Under the pieces are notes generated by a model. That model made no database searches. It was not told the origin of the DNA and saw nothing but the letters and a program-made list of their open reading frames with translations. The translations under genes were made by a program, and so were the position numbers. This document shows, piece by piece, positions 54,550-62,664 of a stretch of DNA of 64,000 nt. The stretch covers positions 4,790,501 through 4,854,500 of the forward strand of contig NZ_JAOYOD010000001.1 in assembly GCF_025833875.1 (NCBI RefSeq), written 5' to 3'. The stretch is from Reichenbachiella ulvae (GTDB lineage: Bacteria; Bacteroidota; Bacteroidia; Cytophagales; Cyclobacteriaceae). The number at the start of each line of letters is the position of its first letter. Position 1 is the stretch's first letter.

Positions 54550-55971
54550 TTACTTGTCTTTGTTTTTTCGTTTCTTCTTTTTCTTGTCCTTTTTTTCTCC
54601 TGTATTAGATAAGGTAGAGCCCAGGTGGCCAAAAGGTAAGTCAATCATAAAGTAGAGGTCTTGCTGTTCTTCGTAATCATTGATCGTTTTTAGCACATCG
54701 TAACTGTGTCCCTCGCTGTGATGGAGGGATTGGCCCTGGCTCCCCAGTCCGAAATAGTGGAGGATGGCATATTCGTCGGAGGTAGATGCGACGATGAAGG
54801 CCGTTTCAAATCCCTGACCGTCTCCAGTAGCTATCAGGCTTTCTATCAGGCCGAAATAGAGGGTGTAATAGTTTCTGAATCCTTTTATATCTCCTGTCAT
54901 GTAGTTTGCCACGGCTACTTTATACAGATCGTCCAGGTTGAGGGGGCAGGTACTGATCACATCAGGGGCCATGTTGGCGACTTCAGCCAGGTTCTCAGAT
55001 TGCCAGAATTCCCTGAGCTGGACATTGCCACGAGCAGAGTAGGGGGAGTAGCTTTCGTTTTTGCTCTGGGCGATGTAGTGCTCGAAGTATTGGTCGAGAC
55101 CCAGCACCTGCTTTTGTTCGATCAGTTGACTCCAGTCTGCCATGGCAAGGTCCTCGCGGCTAAGTAGCTCACTGAGCTGGGAGCTGCGATAGTTGGTGAA
55201 CTTGTAGCGATAGCTAGAGTCCATTTGGATGCTTTCAGGTTTTGTTTGGCTCAAGATCTCTGCCTCTATGGCTAGCAGTATCGCATCGATGTTAACTGAG
55301 TCGATGGCTATGGCTGCTTCGGCTTTTTGCAGGGCTTCCTCAAATCGGCCCAATTTGATGGCACTCAGCCCATGGAACAAGTAGAAGTTGATGTCCAGCG
55401 AATCGATTTTTTGGGCTGTTCGGGATAGCTCTATGGTCCTTTCAAAGTTGGCCATGCCGTAGTATTCCTGTGACAGAAAGTAGGTGGTCATGAGGTTGCT
55501 GCTGTCCATGGCGTAGGCCTTTTCGAAGTAGTAGAGGACCGAGTCGGTCTTGTCCTGATATTTCAGCACATTGCCTAGTCGGACCAGGCCGTCAGTCTCG
55601 GTGCTGTCCTTTCGGATGTAGATCCGGAAATAATATTCTGCACTGTCCAGCTGCTCCATGGACTCGTAGGTATTGCCGAGGTTGTAATAGACATTGGCGA
55701 GCTCAGGATCCAGTGCTATGGCTGTCATGTAGTCAGACTTAGACATCTCGATCTGGTTTACATCCGCGTAGCAATTGCCTCTCAAATAAAAAGCGTAAGC
55801 GTTGCTGGAGTCCATAGCGATGTATTTGCTGAACAGGTTCAGCGCTTGGCGGGTTTGATCCTGTTCGTAATAGCTTTTGGCTTGTTGGAGGATTTCTTCG
55901 GCTGATTGCTGTGCCAATAGGGTCGCCGAAATGGACGTGAAAATGGTGAGGAGAAGGATTCTAAGATTCAT
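54550..55971 (-). CDS. Tetratricopeptide-repeat protein, secreted
   Basis: 473 residues. A signal peptide (ending TLLAQ) is followed by about six TPR units at about 25-240 (for example AYAFYLRGNCYADVNQIEMS and VYYNLGNTYESMEQLDSAEY). The C-terminal half is not TPR-like. The last 14 residues are almost all Lys/Arg/Asn/Asp, which is unusual for a secreted protein. It follows the NTF2-like lipoprotein by 15 nt. Role unknown; probably an adaptor. Confidence 0.78.
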   Translation of the reverse strand: MNLRILLLTIFTSISATLLAQQSAEEILQQAKSYYEQDQTRQALNLFSKYIAMDSSNAYAFYLRGNCYADVNQIEMSKSDYMTAIALDPELANVYYNLGNTYESMEQLDSAEYYFRIYIRKDSTETDGLVRLGNVLKYQDKTDSVLYYFEKAYAMDSSNLMTTYFLSQEYYGMANFERTIELSRTAQKIDSLDINFYLFHGLSAIKLGRFEEALQKAEAAIAIDSVNIDAILLAIEAEILSQTKPESIQMDSSYRYKFTNYRSSQLSELLSREDLAMADWSQLIEQKQVLGLDQYFEHYIAQSKNESYSPYSARGNVQLREFWQSENLAEVANMAPDVISTCPLNLDDLYKVAVANYMTGDIKGFRNYYTLYFGLIESLIATGDGQGFETAFIVASTSDEYAILHYFGLGSQGQSLHHSEGHSYDVLKTINDYEEQQDLYFMIDLPFGHLGSTLSNTGEKKDKKKKKRKNKDK

Positions 55972-55986
55972 AGACTGGAGATTGAT

Positions 55987-56472
55987 TTAGTTTTCGTTTC
56001 TAACTCGCGTCGAGTGCATCATTTTGAGTTTCCAGCCCTGCTCGGTCAGGGTGGCTACTGCGCTTTCGAGCCAGTGGGCTTGCCCTACGAGCGTATCTGC
56101 TCGGGTAAAGTCCGCATAGTTGTCGTAGGCCATCAGGATGTGGCCGTCGATCTTTTCTATGGAGATAAATTCCATGCGATTGGTCCTGAGGGCGCGGTTG
56201 GTGCGTGAGTTTGCCTCGCGCAGGTAGTTTTTGATTTCTGCATTGCCCCAGACTTTTCCCTGCTCCAGCAAGTAAAAATCATCGGTATGATAGTGGGCCA
56301 GTTTGGTCGAATCCAGATCCGACCATATGTCGTCAAAGATATTTTGGATCAGTGCTTTGGCTGCTTCCTCTTCCTGAGTAGTCAGGCTTTGAGGGGATTG
56401 AGGCTTATCTGGCTGCTGACAGGCTGTGAACGAAATCAAGAAAAATAGGGGCAATAGGGAAAGTTGTTTCAT
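55987..56472 (-). CDS. NTF2-like (DUF4440/SnoaL-type) lipoprotein
   Basis: 161 residues. Lipoprotein signal with lipobox SFTAC (Cys near 18). The rest fits an NTF2-like cone fold: helix (AKALIQNIFDDIWSDLDSTK), HTDDFYLLEQGKVWGNAEIK, then sheet strands and the closing motif GWKLKMMHSTRV. Such proteins bind small hydrophobic ligands or are enzymes; which cannot be told here. It lies 15 nt before the TPR gene in the same direction. Confidence 0.7.
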   Translation of the reverse strand: MKQLSLLPLFFLISFTACQQPDKPQSPQSLTTQEEEAAKALIQNIFDDIWSDLDSTKLAHYHTDDFYLLEQGKVWGNAEIKNYLREANSRTNRALRTNRMEFISIEKIDGHILMAYDNYADFTRADTLVGQAHWLESAVATLTEQGWKLKMMHSTRVRNEN

Positions 56473-56701
56473 GTGTGTTTTGCAGTTATGGACCCTAAAA
56501 TAGAAAGAATTTTATGCTTTGTACCATTTGGGCGGAGAATAGCAGGTGTCAGATGGCTCATGAAACTTTGTCAAAGTTGTGAGAACAATTGTAGCAGATA
56601 CGAGTGGCATTTTCAGTTCTGGTAAGGCGAAAGAGGACACTTGAATCAGGTGACCTATTGATCCTGACACAGTTCACTGAATAGACCCATTTCCCCTCAT
56701 T

Positions 56702-56953
56702 GCAGTTGGAACTTTTGGCGTTGCATTTCCATTTTTCAGCGTTACAGTTGGGACTTTGGGCGTTACATTTCCATTTTTTACCGTTACAGTTGGACTTTTG
56801 ACCGTTACAGTTGGAGGTGCGGGCGTTACAGTTGGAACTTTCACCGTTACAGTTGAAGGTTTGGGCGTTACAGTTGGAACTTTGGCCTTTACAATTGGGG
56901 CCAGGAGTGTTGCTGTTGGAGGTTTTGCCATTACAGTTGGAGGTAGGGGTTTT
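56702..56953. repeat. Minisatellite: twelve 21-bp units
   Basis: Twelve consecutive 21-bp degenerate units with the consensus ACAGTTGGAACTTTGGGCGTT (given here as ACAGTTGGAA plus CTTTGGGCGTT). Units 2 and 4 share a variant start CATTTCC. Because 21 is a multiple of 3, several frames stay open: heptads like SNCNGKT on the minus strand and VTVGTLG-like on the plus strand. No flanking gene start or signal supports translation. There are no spacers, so it is not a CRISPR. Confidence 0.85.
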
Positions 56954-57341
56954 TCGTCCTGAAATCAGTTGACTGTATTTGGACAAATCCTGATTGAAGT
57001 GGACAGCTTGGAATTGGGAGGAAGGTCGTCGAGGTTCAAAACCTCGACGACCTTGGACTTTGACTCATAGTGTCTTTTTGATTTTAAGCTGAATGGGTAC
57101 AATAGCTGGGATGTATGCTTTAGATAGATTAGTTTGGCTTAAGCAAGTAGTTCGGCAGTCTGCTTCGCGCGGCAAGTATTTGAGAAAGAGAAAATATTTT
57201 TTTGAACGTTTATGAACACTTACAAATGGGTGTAAAGTGCATTGTTTATATTAGGTTGTTGGCGATCATTTTGGAACGGAGAAATTAATCTTGTCGTTTA
57301 TCTAATAAACTGTTTTCTTTGAGAGTTAGAAATTCCATGAA
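56954..57341. other. Non-coding spacer between minisatellite and the ImmA gene
   Basis: Apart from the palindrome at 57022-57054, I see no gene. The last ~150 nt before the TTG start at 57342 are AT-rich and should hold the promoter of the toxin-antitoxin-like pair. Confidence 0.5.
57022..57054. repeat. Perfect 15-bp palindrome, 3-nt loop
   Basis: The arm AAGGTCGTCGAGGTT (57022-57036) pairs perfectly with 57040-57054, loop CAA. It is GC-richer than its surroundings and lacks a U-tract. It looks like a dispersed REP-like element rather than a terminator, because no transcribed gene ends just upstream. Confidence 0.75.
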
Positions 57342-58505
57342 TTGGCAGAAAAAGCTTACATAACACCAAAAGTCCTGAAATGGGCAAGAGAATCGGCAAA
57401 GATGAGCCTTGAAGAAGCAGCTTCAAAGGTTAACAAGTCTGCTGAGCAACTTTCTGCGTGGGAAGAAGGCGAAGAGTTTCCAACGATTAGGCAGGCGGAA
57501 AAACTAGCTAAATCCTATAAGAGGCCGTTTGCTCTTTTCTTTTTACCAGAAATTCCAAACGATTTTCAACCTCTTCAAGATTTCCGCAAATCTGATTCCA
57601 AAAATCTTACTACTGGTTCAATTTTTATCATTAGAGAAATACAACAAAAGCAAAATTGGCTTAGTGAAGTGATGGAAGAAAGCGGAGAATCTAAACTGTC
57701 TTTCATTGGTAAATTTTCCCTAAACAACAGCCCAACAGAAGTCGCAGAGGATATTATAAAAACCTTGGGTATATCAAGGAATATGAATGGGCAAGAGTCT
57801 TCGGTGAAGTATTGGGTGGACCAAATTGAAGCCAATGGGATTTTTGTATCAAGAACTAGTTTTATTCATTCAAGATTGCTTCTGGACAAAGATGAATTGC
57901 AAGGATTTGCAATTGCAGACCCATATGCGCCTTTTGTTTTTGTTAACTCGCAAGACTGGGATGCGCCACAACTCTTTACTCTGATTCACGAACTTGCCCA
58001 CTTATGGATTGCTGAAACAGGGATCTCAAATGATGTTGAAATGGATTCGAATAACAGCAATCCAATAGAGAGGTTTTGCAACGAAGTAGCAGCAAGTGTG
58101 CTAATGCCTGAGGAACTCATCAAGTCATTTGACTACAGAGTTTACGATAATTCTAAATCCGTATTTCGAACTGCCAAGACTTTGGGCGTTAGTAGTTTCG
58201 CATTAATTGTAAGGGCATTGAATCTATCTATCATTTCATTTGATCATTATCAAACTTTGAAAGCTCAAGTCCAAAATGATTTCAATGAGTTTTTGGTTCG
58301 TGAGGAAGAGAAAAAGCAAAAAGCAAAACAAAGAGAAGGTGGACCTAACCCATATTTATTGAGAGTTAACAAAAATAGCAGGCTGTTTACTCAATTGGTT
58401 TTAGATGCTTTTAGAGGCGGTAATATTGAGCCGACTCAAGCTAGCACTCTACTGAATACATCAATAAACAACTTCTCTAAATTAGAACTACAGATTTATA
58501 AATGA
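57342..58505 (+). CDS. XRE-family HTH plus ImmA/IrrE metallopeptidase-domain protein
   Basis: 387 residues from a TTG at 57342; an ATG at 57336 is out of frame. An N-terminal XRE helix-turn-helix (VLKWARESAKMSLEEAASKV, then FPTIRQAEKLAKSY, residues about 10-65) is followed by an ImmA/IrrE (DUF955) domain with the zinc motif LIHELAHLW near residue 215 and the third ligand in FCNEVAASVLMP. Such fusions act as autorepressors and antitoxin-like partners. The stop overlaps the next gene by 4 nt (ATGA), which indicates tight coupling with the PIN-like gene. Confidence 0.88.
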   Translation: MAEKAYITPKVLKWARESAKMSLEEAASKVNKSAEQLSAWEEGEEFPTIRQAEKLAKSYKRPFALFFLPEIPNDFQPLQDFRKSDSKNLTTGSIFIIREIQQKQNWLSEVMEESGESKLSFIGKFSLNNSPTEVAEDIIKTLGISRNMNGQESSVKYWVDQIEANGIFVSRTSFIHSRLLLDKDELQGFAIADPYAPFVFVNSQDWDAPQLFTLIHELAHLWIAETGISNDVEMDSNNSNPIERFCNEVAASVLMPEELIKSFDYRVYDNSKSVFRTAKTLGVSSFALIVRALNLSIISFDHYQTLKAQVQNDFNEFLVREEEKKQKAKQREGGPNPYLLRVNKNSRLFTQLVLDAFRGGNIEPTQASTLLNTSINNFSKLELQIYK

Positions 58506-59011
58506 CTGAAGCATCTAACACTTATTGCTTGGATGCGAACGTCCTTATTCAAGCATGGCAAAAATATTACTCTCCTCAACTATGCCCTGAATATTGGGAT
58601 AATCTGAATGAACTGGGCAAAGCGGAAAGAATATTTATTCCTAATGCCGTGCGAGATGAGATTATTCGAACAGAAGATGATCTATCAGACTGGCTTAAAC
58701 GAAGTAGCATTCCGATAAAGCAAATTACTGAGTCTGTAACTATTGCGCTACAAAACATTTACACCTCTGATCCCAAACATAAATTTCTAGTTGACAATAC
58801 AAAAGCTAGATCATTGGCAGACCCTTGGATAATTGCACACTCCCTTGTCGAAGGAGCAACTGTTGTTACTAAGGAAGAGAAAGTCACTCAACTTAACTCG
58901 AAACGTATCAAAATCCCTAATGTCTGTGACAATATGAATGTTAGGTGGATAAATGATTTTGAGTTTTTGAAGGAGGTTGGGATTAGGTTCAGTAGTAGAA
59001 TAGAAAAATAA
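58502..59011 (+). CDS. DUF4411 PIN-like protein, probable toxin
   Basis: 169 residues. The PIN-like fold starts TYCLDANVLIQAW with the first acidic residue, has the middle acidic cluster PNAVRDEIIRTEDDL, and DPWIIAHSLVEGATVVTKEE near residue 103. These are the usual metal-binding Asp/Glu positions of PIN RNases. DUF4411 next to an XRE-ImmA protein is a recognised toxin-antitoxin-like arrangement. Coupling through a 4-nt overlap with the upstream gene supports it; RNase activity is inferred. Confidence 0.82.
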   Translation: MTEASNTYCLDANVLIQAWQKYYSPQLCPEYWDNLNELGKAERIFIPNAVRDEIIRTEDDLSDWLKRSSIPIKQITESVTIALQNIYTSDPKHKFLVDNTKARSLADPWIIAHSLVEGATVVTKEEKVTQLNSKRIKIPNVCDNMNVRWINDFEFLKEVGIRFSSRIEK

Positions 59012-59401
59012 CGAATCGCCAACAAACACTTCCATGAATAACCCTCTGCAGCATAAATTTAGTTAAACTTCTTCATAATGTTTCTTTTGGCCGTTTTGGA
59101 ATCGAATCTTTGATCCAATAGGTGGATGAAAGTAAGTCAAGGATGGCCATAATTCTCCTGTGTGGGCTCTGATGTAGCTCCCACTCCTTTACTTACTTTT
59201 AGCTGCCTATTAACTTTGACCGAGATTCAAAAACAACCCATGCTTCCATTAGTGGTACCGTTAAAGTCCACAGTTTCCCGTCAGATGTTTAAAAATGGCA
59301 CCCCGCCCCATACTAAGATAGTGTTCGGGACACAGCGAGTGTTAAGAGGTCAGGGTGCTCAACTGTCGTTAGGGGCTGATTTTAAGTCTTTGGTCTTTTT
59401 A
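59012..59401. other. Gene-free mosaic next to the IS110 transposase
   Basis: No credible complete gene. On the minus strand, 59063-59188 holds a 41-codon open stretch ending in TAA (GELWPSLTYFHPPIGSKIRF is part of it) that could be the 3' end of a lost gene. A hairpin-prone segment GTGGGCTC/GCTCCCAC lies at 59162-59184. TTCGGGACAC at 59324-59333 resembles CTCGGGACGC at 60589-60598 on the other side of the transposase, so the element boundary may lie here. Confidence 0.4.
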
Positions 59402-60457
59402 CTATTTTACTAATCCTATCTCATATTCTTCTCCTGTTTTGAGTACATGATATATCCTTGAGACCAGTTTCCTGGCTATAATTACTATTGATCTTTTCTT
59501 GGTATGCGACTTGGTTAGTTCCTCGTATCTCATCAACATAGCGGGATCTTTCTGCACACAACTCCAGGCACATTCGATCAATGCACTACGCAGGGCTTTG
59601 TGCCGGCGGTTAGTCATGTAGCCTTTCACGTCTCTTTCTCCACTGGAATGACTGGTTGGTTTGAGACCAATAAAGCTATTGAAGTGTTTGAAGCTGGGAA
59701 AACGATCTATGCTCTCCAGTTCTATGAGTAGTTGTACAGTGGTCAATGGGCCGATCCCAGGGATGCCTCTGAGTAATTTTGCCTGTTGCTTGTACTTAGC
59801 TAATCGTTGGATTTTCCTGACCTGTATCGCCACTTTAAGCAAATGACGATATGTAAAATGATAATGCTCCAGCAAGAAGTTGACAGTCAGTTTTGTGTTT
59901 TTGGATTCAAACTGAACTTGCGAGATCCAAACCAAGAAGGCTTTGCTCCAATAGGCATTATCAAACTCTGTAGGTATGGGGATCCCCGCAAATAATAATT
60001 TGTCTTTGATGCGGTTTTTGATCCTGACCAACTCTGCCCACAATTTCTTGCGGTAACGAAACAGTTGCCTATGACCTTCTACTTCGATACTGGGAACATG
60101 AATGCCCCGAAGTAATCCAGCTCTAAGAGCTTTGGCTATCTTTCGACTATCAATTGGGTCGGTTTTTTCGGTGGTTTCCTTGTGAGTGGTGGGGATGTCT
60201 GCTGCATTGACTACCAAACAGCGATAGCCATAACTCTCCAAATCTCTACAGATCCAAAACCCAATCTTGCAGGCCTCATAGGCACAGATCACCTTGGCAG
60301 TAGGGAAATGCTTGTCGAGGTAGGATTTGAGTGCGATTGGTTCAGGTGGCTGGGTGAAAGTTCGATGGTGAATATGGCCAGCAAAGATGCTAACCGACCA
60401 GCTGCGCTTGTGTACGTCCAAGCCAATGAATAAATTGTAAGTGCTTAAATCTTCCAT
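59402..60457 (-). mobile_element. IS110-family transposase (DEDD type), full length
   Basis: 351 residues from ATG 60455-60457, a normal length. The N-terminal RuvC-like DEDD domain has GLDVHKRSWSVSIF (Asp), CAYEACKIGFWI (Glu) and EKTDPIDSRKIAKAL (two Asp). The C-terminal Transposase_20 domain has LLRGIPGIGPLTTVQLLIEL and the catalytic Ser region PTSHSSGERDVKGY. Members of this family insert without inverted-repeat ends and are guided by a structured RNA from a non-coding end. The element is intact by its reading frame. The exact ends are not resolved. Confidence 0.93.
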
Positions 60458-60593
60458 GATATAAATCCTTTGGTTTATACTTCATACGCCATTGGGTTAT
60501 ATCATGGGAACTAAGGCATGTGCTTGAGTGCTTTCTGCAAACTTTGGAAGCACCGGCAGATTCATTAGTTTTATCCGAACTTGTTAAGCTCGG
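60454..60593 (-). ncRNA. Structured non-coding end of the IS110 element (possible bridge RNA)
   Basis: Three inverted repeats lie upstream of the transposase on its own strand: 60454-60464 with 60497-60507 (arm CCATGATATAA, 11 bp, containing the transposase start codon), 60528-60533 with 60548-60553, and 60575-60582 with 60586-60593 (CCGAACTT with AAGCTCGG, one mismatch). IS110 elements of the IS621 type encode their guide RNA here. That this segment is such an RNA is inference from position and structure. Confidence 0.35.
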
Positions 60594-60637
60594 GACGCAC
60601 TCCTGTTAGTTTAGGTTGTGGTGCATCAAAGACTAAA

Positions 60638-61195
60638 ATGACTAGAGATAATTCGATTCAAGTAAGAGAAATGACACCATAGGATGTTGGATTATTTGTA
60701 GACTATTGGCTATGTTCTTCTCCTGACTTTCTAGAAAGTATGGGAGTTGACATAAATATAAGACCAACAAAGGACCAGCTAGAAAAACTAGTCAATGATC
60801 AGTTTGACATTGACATGAAATATCGAAAAACTTACTTTCTGACATGGTTAATTAATGGACAAGCAGTTGGATGTTCAAATGTTAATCAAATAGAATTTGG
60901 CAATAAGGCATTTATGCATTTGCATCTGTGGAATTCACAAAACAGACAAATAGGAATAGGAACTGATTTTGTGAAAAAATCACTTCCTTATTATTTCAAC
61001 AATCTCAATTTACAGACGCTATTTTGCGAACCATATGCTCTTAATCCAGCACCTAATAAAACTGTGGAAAAAGTAGGGTTTGAGTTTGTTATGAGTCATG
61101 TCACCGTCCCAGGAGCTTCAAACTTTGAACAAGAAGTGAATCGATGGCAATTGACTCGATCTAATTATGAAAAGCGATACCACAACATCAACTAA
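60638..61195 (+). pseudogene. GNAT-type acetyltransferase with early amber stop
   Basis: The frame opens at ATG 60638 (MTRDNSIQVREMTP), meets TAG at 60680-60682, and continues in the same frame to the stop at 61193-61195 (about 185 codons in all). The rest fits the GNAT fold: LTWLINGQAVGCSNVNQIEF, then MHLHLWNSQNRQIGIGTDFV as the acetyl-CoA-binding strand-helix, and NPAPNKTVEKVGFEFV. A single G-to-T change from a Glu codon would explain the stop. A shorter product from ATG 60740 would lack the first strand and helix. Confidence 0.65.
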
Positions 61196-61350
61196 ACGTC
61201 ATTGGCTATTGCTTCTCCTCCTTTTTGGCCCGAACTTCTATCCTCTATAATTACCAAGGACGCTTTGGTCGCCCTTCGGTTGACTCTCATGTCTGTTTGG
61301 TAAGAGCATTGTGCATCATGCCCTTTGTGGCATAACCAACTGAACTGCCC

Positions 61351-61636
61351 ATGAAACTACCTCATAATGTTATATTAAGAACTGGAATCGTAGTAACGGT
61401 GAATTTGATAATATTCGTCGTATTAATTTACGCTTCTGTTTTTTTTTGAATTTTTAGTATTAGGATGGGGTGCAAGCGAACAGGCGCCTGGATTCCATGC
61501 TGACCTAACTTCAATAGGACAAATCCTGACTTTGGCCGTTGTGGCCTTCAAGAAGAAATCGTTGGGACTATCAATTTCTACAGCAGTTATTTTAATATCC
61601 TACCTAACTCTGAAATTTCTGATTGGTATAATTTGA
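61351..61636 (+). pseudogene. Small membrane protein gene with +1 frameshift in a T9 run
   Basis: From ATG 61351 the frame (MKLPHNVILRTGIVVTVNLI and on to ASVFF) ends in TGA at the run of nine T at 61439-61447. With eight T it continues in EFLVLGWGASEQAPGF and ends LKFLIGII at 61636, giving about 94 residues with three hydrophobic segments. No family is recognised. Confidence 0.5.
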
Positions 61637-61859
61637 GAAAGACGATGCACAACAAGGAGTAGAGTGCATGTGCGTTCCGAACCGCTATCGGGATGAGTAT
61701 TTAGCCAACCTCGGCGGAACACAGATGTCACAGATTCGCTAGTAGGGTAGTAGATTCTCACTAATTTGGCTCTTATATCAAAAGACGCGCTGAGCTTTGC
61801 TGCAGAATTTAAACTAATTTTAGGAGAGCAGTATTTGTGAGTAAATAACAAAGGGAAAT
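61637..61859. other. Gene-free spacer before the CDF transporter
   Basis: Nothing coding is seen. An imperfect inverted repeat (TGTGCGTTCCG near 61670 and CGGAACACA near 61713) is present. Together with 61196-61350 it forms the mosaic spacers of the accessory patch. Confidence 0.35.
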
Positions 61860-62654
61860 ATGGAGAAGTCAGTATTCATAATTAGCAAAATGGACTGCCC
61901 CTCTGAGGAAAGTTTGATCCGAATGAAGCTGGACGGGGTGGAAGGTATTCGTAATTTGGATTTTGATATTGCCAAAAGGAGACTGACGGTTTTTCATGAT
62001 GGGGTGGTTGTTCCTATTGAAGCATTGATTCTGGACCTGAACCTGGGAGGCCAAAGGGTAAGTACTGAGCAGATCGAGGCTATGGACTTTGATGAAAAAA
62101 GCCATCAAAAAAAGTTGCTGTGGAGCGTGCTAGTAATCAATTTTGCTTTCTTTTTGATTGAGATGACCACTGGCTTCTTTTCTCAATTCATGGGACTAGT
62201 GGCAGATAGCCTCGACATGATGGCGGATGCGTTTGTATATGGTATTAGTTTGTTGGCTGTCGGAAGTACGCTCAATCGAAAAAAAAGAATTGCTCGTCTG
62301 GCGGGTTATTTTCAGGTTATTCTTGCTCTCATTGGGTTCGCAGAGGTAATTCGGCGATTTGTTGGGGCTGAGCAGATGCCGGATTTTACTACGATGATTG
62401 TAGTTTCTTTTTTGGCTTTGATAGCCAATGGTGTTTGTCTATATCTACTCCAAAAATCCAAGAGCAAAGAGGAAGCACACATGAAGGCTAGCATGATTTT
62501 TACCTCTAATGATGTGATTATCAATTTAGGGGTTATCCTGGCGGGAATGCTGGTGTTTTGGTTAAATTCTCATCTACCCGATTTGATCATAGGTACTATT
62601 GTCTTCCTACTGGTGATTCAGGGAGCCATTCGAATTTTAAAATTAGGGAGGTAA
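61860..62654 (+). CDS. Cation diffusion facilitator-like transporter with N-terminal HMA-like domain
   Basis: 264 residues. The N-terminal ~75 residues resemble a heavy-metal-associated domain with a single Cys (SKMDCPSEESLIRMKLDGVE) instead of the CxxC pair. Six membrane helices follow, beginning LLWSVLVINFAFFLIEMTTG. The CDF metal site is visible as ADSLDMMADAFVYG (Asp pairs) and later SNDVIINLGVILAG. The cytoplasmic C-terminal domain of typical CDF proteins is absent, so it is a short form. Likely exports a divalent or transition metal; the metal is not predictable. Confidence 0.82.
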   Translation: MEKSVFIISKMDCPSEESLIRMKLDGVEGIRNLDFDIAKRRLTVFHDGVVVPIEALILDLNLGGQRVSTEQIEAMDFDEKSHQKKLLWSVLVINFAFFLIEMTTGFFSQFMGLVADSLDMMADAFVYGISLLAVGSTLNRKKRIARLAGYFQVILALIGFAEVIRRFVGAEQMPDFTTMIVVSFLALIANGVCLYLLQKSKSKEEAHMKASMIFTSNDVIINLGVILAGMLVFWLNSHLPDLIIGTIVFLLVIQGAIRILKLGR

Positions 62655-62664
62655 CTGATTGCGG

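Noticed and set aside
56702..56953. CRISPR-like array
   Set aside because: Units are contiguous and have no unique spacers; no cas genes are near.
56558..56986. 142-codon minus-strand ORF across the minisatellite (and plus-strand 56756-56962)
   Set aside because: The openness comes from the 21-bp periodicity; no signal peptide, start context or non-repeat domain supports translation.
61640..61730. Integron attC-like palindrome with small cassette-like genes around it
   Set aside because: The arms are short and imperfect, no consensus core sites were found and no integrase is present.
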